Part shown: positions 24,319 through 32,235 of the stretch, in pieces
Layout of the letters: the number at the start of each line of letters is the position of its first letter
Position numbering within the stretch: the first letter of the stretch is position 1
Assembly: GCF_018128905.1 (NCBI RefSeq)
Contig: NZ_CP063808.1
Location: 8,680,001-8,744,000 of the forward strand
DNA from: Streptomyces sp. A2-16
GTDB lineage: Bacteria > Actinomycetota > Actinomycetes > Streptomycetales > Streptomycetaceae
Direction of reading: 5' to 3'
Length of the DNA stretch: 64,000 nt
Notes under the pieces: generated by a model
Database searches by the model: none
The model's input: only the letters and a program-made list of their open reading frames with translations
What the model was told of the DNA's origin: nothing
Translations under genes and position numbers: made by a program

Positions 24319-25464
24319 CTAGAGGTTGCCCCGCTTCTCCTGCTCTCGTTCGATGGCCTCGAAGAGCGCCTTGAAGTTGCCCTTTCCGAAGCCCATCGAG
24401 CCATGCCGTTCGATGAGTTCGAAGAACACGGTGGGCTTGTCCTGGACCGGCTTGGTGAAGATCTGGAGCAGGTAGCCGTCCTCGTCGCGGTCGGCGAGGA
24501 TCTTCAGCTCCCGGAGCGTGTCGACGGGGACGCGGGTGTCGCCGACCCACTCGCCGAGGGTGTCGTAGTAGGAGTCCGGGGTGTCGAGGAACTGGACTCC
24601 CGCCGCCCGCATGGTCCGCACGGTCTGCACGATGTCGTTGGTGTTCAGCGCGATGTGCTGGACGCCCGCGCCGCCGTAGAACTCCAGGTACTCGTCGATC
24701 TGGGACTTCTTCTTGGCGATGGCGGGCTCGTTGATCGGGAACTTCACCTTGAGGGTGCCGTCGGCCACGACCTTCGACATCAGCGCGCTGTACTCGGTGG
24801 CGATGTCGTCGCCCACGAACTCCTTCATGTTCGTGAAGCCCATGACCTTGTTGTAGAAGCCGACCCACTCGTTCATCCGGCCGAGCTCGACGTTGCCGAC
24901 GCAGTGGTCGACGGCCTGGAAGGTGCGGTGGGCGGGCGGCTCCACGATCGGGGCGGCCTCGGTGTAGCCGGGCAGGTACGGGCCGTCGTAGCCGCTGCGC
25001 TCGACCAGGGTGTGGCGGGTTTCGCCGTAGGTGGCGATCGCGGCGAGGACGACGGTGCCGTGCTCGTCCTTCAGCTCGTACGGCTCGGCGACCGAGCGGG
25101 CGCCGTGCTCGACGGCGTAGGCGTGGGCGCGGCGGGCGTCCGGGACCTCGATGGCGAGGTCGATCACCCCGTCGCCGTGCTCGGCCACGTGCTGGGCGAG
25201 GAAGTGGCCCCAGGGGGTGGCGGGCTTGATGACCGAGGTGAACACGAACCGGGCGGAGCCGTTCTCCAGCACGTAGCTCGCGGTCTCGCGGCTGCCGTTC
25301 TCCGGTCCGGAGTAGGCGACGAGCCGCATGCCGAAGGCGGTCGAGTAGTAGTGCGCCGCCTGCTTGGCGTTGCCGACGGCGAAGACGACCGCGTCCATTC
25401 CCTTGACCGGGAAGGGGTCGGCCTGCCGGGCGGTGTCGGGAGTGCGGTGTGTGGTCTGCGTCAT
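24319..25464 (-). CDS. hppD: 4-hydroxyphenylpyruvate dioxygenase
   Basis: A 381-aa non-haem iron enzyme that turns 4-hydroxyphenylpyruvate into homogentisate in tyrosine catabolism. The two-His-one-Glu iron triad is visible: His187 (VDHCVGNV), His270 (VQHIALNTND) and Glu349 (FFELIERHG). Two vicinal-oxygen-chelate halves are present. The ATG at 25464 gives the usual length. A divergent AsnC-type regulator lies 126 bp away and is the likely controller. Confidence 0.96.
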   Translation of the reverse strand: MTQTTHRTPDTARQADPFPVKGMDAVVFAVGNAKQAAHYYSTAFGMRLVAYSGPENGSRETASYVLENGSARFVFTSVIKPATPWGHFLAQHVAEHGDGVIDLAIEVPDARRAHAYAVEHGARSVAEPYELKDEHGTVVLAAIATYGETRHTLVERSGYDGPYLPGYTEAAPIVEPPAHRTFQAVDHCVGNVELGRMNEWVGFYNKVMGFTNMKEFVGDDIATEYSALMSKVVADGTLKVKFPINEPAIAKKKSQIDEYLEFYGGAGVQHIALNTNDIVQTVRTMRAAGVQFLDTPDSYYDTLGEWVGDTRVPVDTLRELKILADRDEDGYLLQIFTKPVQDKPTVFFELIERHGSMGFGKGNFKALFEAIEREQEKRGNL

Positions 25465-25537
25465 GCTCGAAGCCTGGCTCCGCCCGGCAAGGTGCGCAAT
25501 AGTTCGCATATCCACTGGACAATCTGTTCAGCAGTAC

Positions 25538-25553
25538 GGCCGTGAAGACGGCC
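25538..25553. promoter_or_regulatory. Inverted repeat in the hppD / AsnC-regulator divergent region
   Basis: GGCCGT-GAAG-ACGGCC is a perfect 6-bp inverted repeat in the 126-bp divergent promoter region. It could be a half of an AsnC operator; evidence is limited to symmetry and position. Confidence 0.4.
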
Positions 25554-25590
25554 TTTCTGTACAGGATGACCAACGCTGCGGGAGGCTGCC

Positions 25591-26070
25591 GTGGGGATCG
25601 ACGAGCTGGACGGGCGGATCATCGTGCTCCTCGCGCGCGAGCCGCGGATCGGGGTGCTGGAGATGTCCCGGCGACTGGGGGTGGCCCGCGGGACCGTACA
25701 GGCGCGCCTGGACCGGCTTCAGTCGAACGGGGTCATCCGGGGATTCGGTCCGCAGGTCGATCCGGCGGCCCTCGGCTACCCCGTGACTGCGTTCGCCACG
25801 CTCCAGATCCGGCAGGGCCAGGGGGCCGACGTGCGGGCGCACCTGGCGACCGTGCCGGAGGTCCTGGAGCTGCACACCACCACCGGCAGCGGGGACATGC
25901 TGTGCCGACTGGTGGCCCGCTCCAACGCCGATCTCCAGCGCGTGATCGACCGGGTCGTCGGTTTCGACGGGATCGTCCGGGCCGCCACCGCGATCGTCAT
26001 GGAGAACCCCGTTCCGCTGCGGATCATCCCGCTGGTGGAGCAGGCGGCGGATCCGGCCCTTCGGGAGTGA
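25591..26070 (+). CDS. Lrp/AsnC-family regulator
   Basis: A 159-aa transcription regulator. N-terminal winged HTH (IDELDGRIIVLLAREPRIGV, MSRRLGVARGTVQARLDRL) is followed by the AsnC/RAM ligand-binding domain (residues about 70-140, EVLELHTTTGSGDMLCRLV). GGAGG at 25581 fits the GTG start. It diverges from hppD, so aromatic amino acid-responsive control of tyrosine catabolism is the natural inference. Confidence 0.92.
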   Translation: MGIDELDGRIIVLLAREPRIGVLEMSRRLGVARGTVQARLDRLQSNGVIRGFGPQVDPAALGYPVTAFATLQIRQGQGADVRAHLATVPEVLELHTTTGSGDMLCRLVARSNADLQRVIDRVVGFDGIVRAATAIVMENPVPLRIIPLVEQAADPALRE

Positions 26071-26092
26071 CCGCGCGAGTTACAAAGAAGCC

Positions 26093-26122
26093 GTTGCAAA
26101 GGACTCTTTGCAACGCTATCTT
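26093..26122 (+). promoter_or_regulatory. Promoter and palindromic operator of the ArsR-type gene
   Basis: -35 TTGCAA (26094-26099), 17-bp spacer, -10 TATCTT (26117-26122), 7 nt before the ATG at 26130. Two 9-bp arms, GTTGCAAAG and CTTTGCAAC, separated by GACT, form a perfect palindrome at 26093-26114 that covers the -35 and spacer. This suggests a leaderless, autorepressed promoter. Confidence 0.75.
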
Positions 26123-26129
26123 TGTACGC

Positions 26130-26705
26130 ATGCCGGAAGAGCCAGACGTACGGAAACTCGACGCCCGTTCACTGCGCGGGCTGGCCCATCCCCTGCGGAT
26201 GGAACTGCTCAACGCCCTGCGCCGGCGCGGTCCCGCGACCGCGTCGATGCTCGCCGAGCGCCTGGGCGAGTCCAGCGGCGCGACCAGCTACCACCTGCGC
26301 CAGCTCGCCGAGCACGGCTTCATCGCGGACGCCCCGGAGCACGGGAAGGGGCGCGAGCGGTGGTGGAAGGCCGTGGACCAGGGACTGACCTTCGACACCG
26401 CCGAGTTCGAGGGCGCGGGACCGGAAGTGCGCGGGATGGCGGAGATCTACCTGCACGAGGTGGCCGCCACCCACGCCCGCGAGCTGTCCGGCTGGCTCAG
26501 CACCCGGGACCGCTGGCCGGCCGAGTGGGCCCAGAGCTCCGACATGAGCGACATGACGCTCCAGCTCACCCCCGAGCTGGCCGCCGAACTCATCGGCAGG
26601 ATGCACGCCCTGATCAACGACTACCGCGGCCGGGTCACCGACGAGGACCCCGGCACCGAGCAAGTACGCGTCCACACGCACCTGTTCCCCTCCGCCACGG
26701 ACTGA
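26130..26705 (+). CDS. ArsR-type winged-helix regulator
   Basis: A 191-aa protein with an N-terminal ArsR-like HTH (LAHPLRMELLNALRRRG, MLAERLGESSGATSYHLRQL, then wing KGRERWWKA) and a helical C-terminal domain of the kind seen in regulators of multidrug efflux pumps. No metal-binding Cys cluster is present, so it is not an arsenic sensor. The perfect palindrome at its own promoter is probably its operator. The transporter often found next to this family is absent; a 61-aa ORF follows instead. Confidence 0.9.
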   Translation: MPEEPDVRKLDARSLRGLAHPLRMELLNALRRRGPATASMLAERLGESSGATSYHLRQLAEHGFIADAPEHGKGRERWWKAVDQGLTFDTAEFEGAGPEVRGMAEIYLHEVAATHARELSGWLSTRDRWPAEWAQSSDMSDMTLQLTPELAAELIGRMHALINDYRGRVTDEDPGTEQVRVHTHLFPSATD

Positions 26706-26717
26706 AGGAGCCCCGCC

Positions 26718-26903
26718 ATGCACACCGGAACCCACCTCGCCCAGCACCACCTCCGCGCCGCGGACCTGCGCGCCGAGGCCGACGCCTACCGCCTCGCCGC
26801 CGAGGCCAGGCGGCCGCACGCCATCCGGACCCGGCTCGGCTGGACCCTCGTGGAGGTCGGACTCCGGCTGGCCTCCTCCCCCCGGCCGGCCCTCGCGCAC
26901 TAG
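26718..26903 (+). CDS. Small protein downstream of ArsR-type regulator
   Basis: A 61-aa ORF (MHTGTHLAQHHLRAADLR...) 12 nt after the regulator with GAAGGAG upstream. It is Ala/Arg/His/Leu-rich and helical, with no known family. Its stop shares a CTAG with the stop of the convergent Lon-like gene. It could be a relic of a longer gene. Function unknown. Confidence 0.6.
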   Translation: MHTGTHLAQHHLRAADLRAEADAYRLAAEARRPHAIRTRLGWTLVEVGLRLASSPRPALAH

Positions 26904-27691
26904 CAGGCGGGGACGGACCCCTTCCCCGACTCCAGTGCGGTCAGCGCACTCACCGCCCCCTTCAGGGACTTCACCGGAATCAGCCGCAGCCCCTTCGGCA
27001 GCTCCGCCTTCGCGTCGGCGCACTCCTCCTTCGGGACCAGGAACACCGTCGCCCCGTCCCGCTTCGCGGCCTGCGTCTTCAGCGCCACGCCGCCCACCGC
27101 TCCGACCGTGCCGTCCTCGTCGATCGTCCCCGTCCCGGCGATGGTGCGGCCGCCCGTGAGGTCGCCCCCGGCGCCGTCACCGTCGAGCTTGTCGATGATC
27201 CCCAGCGTGAACAGCAGCCCCGCGCTCGGCCCGCCGACGTCCGCGAGCTTCAGCGTGACCTTCACCTTCCCGTCGTTCAGGTCCAGGTACTTCAGCGCCG
27301 CCTCGGTCGCCGCGTCCTGGGACTCCTTCATCTGCGCGGTGTTGTGCTCCTCGATCTCCTTGACGCTCTGCCCGCTCGGGTAGACCGCGTCACGGGGCAT
27401 GACCGCCCGGTCGGTGCGGAACCAGCTGTCGAAGAGGTCACCGAGCGAGACATGGGTGTCGGGCCCGGTCGCCTCGATGGTCGTCATCCGCAGCTGCCCG
27501 CTCGTCGCACGGGTTCTGGCCCCGGCGATCGTGATCACCTCCGCGCCCTTGTTGTCGCCGAGGACGTTCGCCGTCATCCCGGGCTGCGCCAGCGAGAACG
27601 GCAGCGGCACGAAGAGGGCCGTGGCGATCAGCGCCACGACGGGCAGGGCACAGACGGCGACGGCCCGGGGGCGCGTGAGGCGAGAGAGCAC
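26900..27691 (-). CDS. Membrane-anchored Lon-like (S16) protease
   Basis: A 263-aa protein with one N-terminal membrane helix (residues 9-31) and an external C-terminal Lon-type domain. The Ser-Lys dyad is visible: Ser156 in GGPSAGLLF and Lys205 in GGVALKTQAAK. It resembles YlbL-type secreted Lon proteases but is short: the PDZ domain usually between anchor and protease (about 80 residues) cannot be recognised. Substrates unknown. It is convergent with the 61-aa ORF. Confidence 0.85.
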   Translation of the reverse strand: MLSRLTRPRAVAVCALPVVALIATALFVPLPFSLAQPGMTANVLGDNKGAEVITIAGARTRATSGQLRMTTIEATGPDTHVSLGDLFDSWFRTDRAVMPRDAVYPSGQSVKEIEEHNTAQMKESQDAATEAALKYLDLNDGKVKVTLKLADVGGPSAGLLFTLGIIDKLDGDGAGGDLTGGRTIAGTGTIDEDGTVGAVGGVALKTQAAKRDGATVFLVPKEECADAKAELPKGLRLIPVKSLKGAVSALTALESGKGSVPAC

Positions 27692-27733
27692 GGGATCAAT
27701 CTAACGCGGCGGTCACTTCCGGCCACGAGCCGG

Positions 27734-28843
27734 TCAGCCCCCGTACAGGTCCCGCCGCGCGCGTGTGAAGCGCCGCAGGACATCGGGCAGCGGTTCCACA
27801 CCGATGCCCGGGGTGCGCGGTACCGGCAGGTGGCCGTCCTCCAGGACGAACGGCTCGGTGATGTCCTCGGCGAAGTAGCGGGCGGACGCCGAGGTGTCCC
27901 CGGGGAGCGTGAAACCGGGCAGGGCGGCCAGGGCGAGGTTCGGGGCGCGGCCGATTCCCGTCTCCAGCATGCCTCCGCACCACACCGGCACGCCGTGGGC
28001 GCGGGCCACGTCGTGGATGCGGCGGGCCTCCAGATAGCCGCCCACGCGCGCGGGCTTGATGTTCACGACCCGGCAGGCGTCCATCGCGATCGCGGAGGCG
28101 GTGTCCCGGGCGTTGTGCAGGGACTCGTCGAGGCAGACCGGGGTGGCGATACGGCTCTGGAGGCGCGCGTGGCCGTACAGGTTGTTCTCGTCCAGGGGCT
28201 CCTCGATGAGCAGCAGGCCGAACTCGTCGAGCCGCCGCAGGTGTTCCGCGTCCGCGAGCGTGTACGCGGTGTTGGCGTCGACCTGGAGGGGCAGCCCGGC
28301 GCCGAAGCGCTCGCGCACGGCCCGTACGGGCTCGAGGTCCCAGCCCGGTTCGATCTTCAGCTTGATCCGGACGTACCCCTCGGCGAGATACCGCTCGACG
28401 TCGTCCAGCAGTTCCGGCACGGAGTCCTTGATCCCCACCGACACCCCCGCCGGCACCCGCTCGCGCACCGCGCCCAGGTACACCGCCAGCGGCATGCCGT
28501 ACGACCGCAGCTCCGCGTCCAGGACCGCCGTCTCCAGGGCGGCCTTCGCCAGTTCGTGCCCCTTGATGCCGCTGACGGCGGGTCCCACCAGCGGTGCCGT
28601 GAGCGCGGGCAGCGCCGCCACCCTCGGCACCAGGAAGTCCCGCAGCACCAGCTCCGCGCCCGCCACGAACTCCGAGCAGTACCGCGGCTGGGGGTCGGCG
28701 GCGAACTCCGACCAGCCCTCGGCGCTGTCCGTGACGACGTGCAGCAGGAAGGTGTCCTTCGTGGTCATCGTGCCGAAGGAGGTACGGAAGGGGCTGACCA
28801 GCGGGATCGCCACGTGGACGACCTCGACGCGTTCGAGTTTCAT
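27734..28843 (-). CDS. Enolase-superfamily OSBS/N-acylamino-acid racemase (MenC-like)
   Basis: A 369-aa barrel enzyme. The catalytic set is visible: KLKIEPG, VDANTAY, LIEEPL, CLDESL and VNIKPARVGG, giving two lysines and the Asp/Glu/Asp metal ligands. MenC-type members make o-succinylbenzoate or racemise N-succinyl/acyl amino acids. No other menaquinone gene is nearby, while an overlapping GNAT gene precedes it, so the racemase activity is favoured. ATGA overlap with the GNAT gene at 28840-28843. Confidence 0.88.
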   Translation of the reverse strand: MKLERVEVVHVAIPLVSPFRTSFGTMTTKDTFLLHVVTDSAEGWSEFAADPQPRYCSEFVAGAELVLRDFLVPRVAALPALTAPLVGPAVSGIKGHELAKAALETAVLDAELRSYGMPLAVYLGAVRERVPAGVSVGIKDSVPELLDDVERYLAEGYVRIKLKIEPGWDLEPVRAVRERFGAGLPLQVDANTAYTLADAEHLRRLDEFGLLLIEEPLDENNLYGHARLQSRIATPVCLDESLHNARDTASAIAMDACRVVNIKPARVGGYLEARRIHDVARAHGVPVWCGGMLETGIGRAPNLALAALPGFTLPGDTSASARYFAEDITEPFVLEDGHLPVPRTPGIGVEPLPDVLRRFTRARRDLYGG

Positions 28844-29610
28844 ACGGTGCCTTCCTCGTCGTGGTCGCGGGTGAGCGTGTACCAGCCGTCCCGGGACATC
28901 CCGGTCGCCCTGAACCCCTGCCCGAACGCCTCCGTGAACACCTCGCGCACAGCCCGCCGCCAGCGCAGCGCGAGCTGCGGGTCGGCGGCCCGCAGCCCGA
29001 CGACATCGTCCGGGACCCGGCACCAGACATGCACGTCGGCGAGGTCGCGGCGGGCGAGGGCCGCCCCGTCGGGGGCACGGTGGGTCACCGGTGCGGCCTC
29101 GCGGCCGGGGATCTCGTACGGCTGCGCGGGCGCCGCCAGGTCCCATGTCACGGTCAGCCGGTCGCTCTCGTCGCCGCCGTTCACGCCGTCCCGCATGGGG
29201 CCGTAGAAGTCGACGAGGTACTCGGTGCCGGCCGCGCCCAGCTTGGCCAGGTTGAAGCGGGCGTTGCGGGCGACCAGCGGGTCGAAGGTCCAGCGCATGG
29301 TGCGGGCGCCGAGGCCGAGCGCCCAGGCCCGCTGTGCCTGCTTCACCACCTGGCCGAGCCCGGGCTCCGCGGCGGCGACCAGGGAGTACGCCTCTCCCGA
29401 GCCCGGTGGCCCGAACACCGCGGCACAGGCTCCGGCGAGGCGCTCGCCGTCGTGGGCCGCGTGCACGGCGCCGCCCGCGTGGACCAGGCTGTGCAGCACT
29501 TCGGCCGGATAGGGCGGGGCCGACGGGGTCCGCCACACCCTGCCGAAGTACGCGCTGACGGCATCGAGGCCGGCGACGTCGTGGACGGTACGGATGCTCA
29601 CTGCGGTCAT
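28840..29610 (-). CDS. GNAT-superfamily acyltransferase (COG3375-like)
   Basis: A 256-aa predicted acyltransferase with a GNAT core in the first 150 residues (VHAAHDGERLAGACAAVFG, LGLGARTMRWTFDPLVARNARFNL). It is a family I recall as paired with MenC-like racemases; in Geobacillus a D-amino acid N-succinyltransferase and a racemase convert D- to L-amino acids. It overlaps the racemase gene by 4 bp and diverges from the PucR regulator, which probably controls the pair. Confidence 0.82.
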   Translation of the reverse strand: MTAVSIRTVHDVAGLDAVSAYFGRVWRTPSAPPYPAEVLHSLVHAGGAVHAAHDGERLAGACAAVFGPPGSGEAYSLVAAAEPGLGQVVKQAQRAWALGLGARTMRWTFDPLVARNARFNLAKLGAAGTEYLVDFYGPMRDGVNGGDESDRLTVTWDLAAPAQPYEIPGREAAPVTHRAPDGAALARRDLADVHVWCRVPDDVVGLRAADPQLALRWRRAVREVFTEAFGQGFRATGMSRDGWYTLTRDHDEEGTV

Positions 29611-29731
29611 GTGCCGAGTCTTGGGCCCAGTGGGGCATCCTGGGTTGTGCGGCCGTACAACATCTGCGGACCTTGCTTTGCGGATCGGCCAAAGCTCGCG
29701 CGGTCGGCCACTGCTTCCTCTGGAGCTGCCC

Positions 29732-31279
29732 ATGGACGCCTGCACCCTCGGTGACCTCTTGGACGTCGTCGGCGGGACCTCCGTACGCCTGCACACCGCG
29801 CCCGCCGGGCTCACCGCGCCGGTCACGGAGGTGCTTCTCCACGACGCGGGCGCTCCGCTCCCCCCGGTGCCCGGCGCGCTGCTGCTGGCGGTCGGGGTGC
29901 GGGCGGCCGCGGCCGGGCCGCTGGTGCGGGCGGCCGCGGGGGCCGGGATGACCGGCCTGGTGGTCCGGGGTGCGGACGGGCCGACGGCCGAGGCTCAGAC
30001 GTACGGCGTGGCACTGCTGTCCGTCCCCGGGGACCTGGCCTGGCACCAGGCGCACCTGCTGCTGGCCTCGGCGATCGGCGCCCGGCCCGCCTCGTCCACG
30101 GGCGGCCACGGCGACCTCTTCGCGCTCGCCGACGCCATCGCGGCGGCGACCGGCGGGGCCACCGCCGTGGAGGACCCGCGCCAACGGATCCTCGCCTACT
30201 CCACCGTCCCCGGCCAGCCGGTCGACGAGGACCGCCGGCAGGGCATCCTGGGCCTGCGGGTGCCGGTCAGCCTGGACAACTCCGAGCAGTACCGGGAGCT
30301 GTTCGCGGCCGAGGGCCCGGTGCGGCTGCCCGCGCTGCGCGACGGTGTGCTGCCGCGTCTCGCGGTCGCCGTCCGGGCCGGCGGGGAGACCCTCGGCTCG
30401 GTGTGGGTCGTCGACGACGGCACCCTCGCGGCGGACGCGGCGGACACACTCGCCCAGGGCGCGTCGACGGCGGCACTGCTGCTCCTGCGGGCCCGTGCGG
30501 CACGGGAGCTGGCGCGGCACCGCGACAGCGATCTGCTGCGGCGGGTGCTGGACGGCACGGCGGACGCGGCGACGTCCGCCGTGGGGCTGGGGATCGAGGG
30601 TCCTGTGCGGGTGGCGGCCTTCGTCCTGGAGGCGGCCGGCCTTCCGGACGCCGAGCAGACCGGGATGCGGCTGCTGGACGTCGTACGGCTGCAGTGCGAG
30701 GCACGGTACGGGCGGCACGCGTGTGTCCTGGCCGACGGGGTGGTGTACGCGGTGCTGCCGGCGCCGGGGGCCCGCCACAGGCGGCTGGCCGAGGACATCG
30801 TGGCGCGGGCCGGGCAGGCGCTGAGGGTGCCGGTGCGGGCCGGGCTGGGCGAGGTGGTGGCGGGGCTCGCGGAGGTGACCGCGTCACGGGCGGACGCCGA
30901 TCTGGTGCTGCGGGTGCTCGGGCCGTCGCTGCCGGTGGCCACGATCGACGAGGTGCGGCCACGGGTCACGCTGTTGCGGCTGACCGAAGTGCTCGGCGAG
31001 CGGCGGGAATTGAGCGCCGGAGCATGGCGGCGGGTGCTGGCGTACGACGCCGGGCACGGCACCGACCACGCGCGCACGCTGATGAGCTGGTTCGACGCCG
31101 GATGCGACATGGCGGGCGCGGCGAAGCTGCTCGCCGTGCATCCGAACACCTGCCGCTACCGGCTCAAGCAGGTGCGGCAGCACATCGGGATCGACCTGGA
31201 CGACCCCGACGAACGGCTGGTGCTGTGGCTGCAGCTGCGGACACTGGCCGGGCTCGGACGCGGCACGCCGGCCGGTTGA
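29732..31279 (+). CDS. PucR-family transcription regulator
   Basis: A 515-aa activator-type regulator. An N-terminal PucR/DUF sensing domain (starting MDACTLGDLLDVVGGTS), a central GGDEF-like region and the C-terminal HTH_30 (CDMAGAAKLLAVHPNTCRYRLKQV) are recognisable. GGAGCT four nt before the ATG is the RBS. It is divergent from the GNAT-racemase operon, 121 bp apart. PucR members often sense nitrogenous metabolites; the ligand here is unknown. Confidence 0.9.
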   Translation: MDACTLGDLLDVVGGTSVRLHTAPAGLTAPVTEVLLHDAGAPLPPVPGALLLAVGVRAAAAGPLVRAAAGAGMTGLVVRGADGPTAEAQTYGVALLSVPGDLAWHQAHLLLASAIGARPASSTGGHGDLFALADAIAAATGGATAVEDPRQRILAYSTVPGQPVDEDRRQGILGLRVPVSLDNSEQYRELFAAEGPVRLPALRDGVLPRLAVAVRAGGETLGSVWVVDDGTLAADAADTLAQGASTAALLLLRARAARELARHRDSDLLRRVLDGTADAATSAVGLGIEGPVRVAAFVLEAAGLPDAEQTGMRLLDVVRLQCEARYGRHACVLADGVVYAVLPAPGARHRRLAEDIVARAGQALRVPVRAGLGEVVAGLAEVTASRADADLVLRVLGPSLPVATIDEVRPRVTLLRLTEVLGERRELSAGAWRRVLAYDAGHGTDHARTLMSWFDAGCDMAGAAKLLAVHPNTCRYRLKQVRQHIGIDLDDPDERLVLWLQLRTLAGLGRGTPAG

Positions 31280-31290
31280 GCCCAGGAACG

Positions 31291-31932
31291 TCAGCGCAGC
31301 GCCTCCGCGACCTCCCGGGCCGCGTCCACCACCCTGGGCCCCACCCGCTCCGGCACCGCGTCCGCCAGCATCACGACCCCGACGCTGCCCTCGACGCCGG
31401 TGACCCCGAGCAGAGGAGCGGCCGCCCCGCTGGCGCCGGCCTCCAGCTCCCCGTGCGTGAGCAGGTAGCCCGGCTCCCCGAACCCCTGCTGCCGGGCCGC
31501 GAGGATCGCCCGCCCGGCGGCACCCCGGTCCAGGGGATGCCGGAACCCGGCCCGGTAGGCCACGTGATAGTCCGTCCACGTGGGCTCCACGACGGCCACG
31601 GCCAGTGCATCGGACCCGTCCACCAAGGTGAGATGAGCCGTCGCCCCGATGTCCTCCGCGAGCGAGCGCAGGGCCGGCAGCGCGGCCTCCCGTACCAGCG
31701 GATGCACCTGCCGTCCGAGCCGCAGCACTCCGAGGCCCACCCGGGCTCGGCCGCCCAGATCACGCCGGACGAGGGCGTGCTGCTCCAGGGTGGCCAGCAA
31801 CCGGTACACCACGGTCCGGTTCACCCCCAGCTTGTTGGACAGCTCCGTGACGGTGAGCCCGTGGTCCGTGTCGGCCAGGAGCTTGAGGACACGCAGTCCC
31901 CGGTCAAGCGTCTGAGAGGTCTCCGCGGTCAC
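31291..31932 (-). CDS. IclR-family regulator
   Basis: A 213-aa regulator with an N-terminal winged HTH (LTVTELSNKLGVNRTVVYRLLATLEQH) and an IclR effector domain (about 80-210, HPLDRGAAGRAILA). The GTG at 31932 is preferred because GGAGGA lies 9 nt upstream; the GTG at 31941 is only 1 nt from that RBS. Its target cannot be inferred: the neighbours are a convergent PucR gene and a helicase. Confidence 0.88.
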   Translation of the reverse strand: MTAETSQTLDRGLRVLKLLADTDHGLTVTELSNKLGVNRTVVYRLLATLEQHALVRRDLGGRARVGLGVLRLGRQVHPLVREAALPALRSLAEDIGATAHLTLVDGSDALAVAVVEPTWTDYHVAYRAGFRHPLDRGAAGRAILAARQQGFGEPGYLLTHGELEAGASGAAAPLLGVTGVEGSVGVVMLADAVPERVGPRVVDAAREVAEALR

Positions 31933-32235
31933 GACGCCCACTCCTCCAAGTGGTGAGGTCGACAGCCTCCGAGCGGCAGTGCGTCACCGAGTCCCGTCGG
32001 TCACGCGCTTCAGAGGCCGCCGATCGGCCGGCGACCCGGTCTCTTTCCGGGCCGCGTCGCTTCACGGCTGCGCTCCGCGGCGGCGCTGCCACGGGGCGTG
32101 TGCGTAGCGGGACAGTAGCGAAGCGGGTTCGCTCAGCGGAAGCCTCCGTCCAGAATCCGGGCATCTGCCGGTACGGACCACTCCGTTTGTCCTGATACGT
32201 ACGGTCCGCTGCCGCGCCCCGGCCGGCGGTCCGCG
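31933..32235. other. Intergenic region between IclR gene and helicase
   Basis: About 300 bp with several imperfect GC-rich inverted repeats (GCGCTCCGCGGCGGCGC near 32070) that may terminate the helicase transcript. No protein-like ORF is seen. Confidence 0.45.

Noticed and set aside
23156..25573. 805-aa minus-strand ORF
   Set aside because: It joins the beta C-terminal protein with frames of the pseudogene and hppD; only the last 103 residues are real.
27734..30778. 1014-aa single ORF spanning MenC-like and GNAT region
   Set aside because: The C-terminal third is the MenC-like protein; the rest is another frame of the GNAT and PucR genes with no plausible protein.
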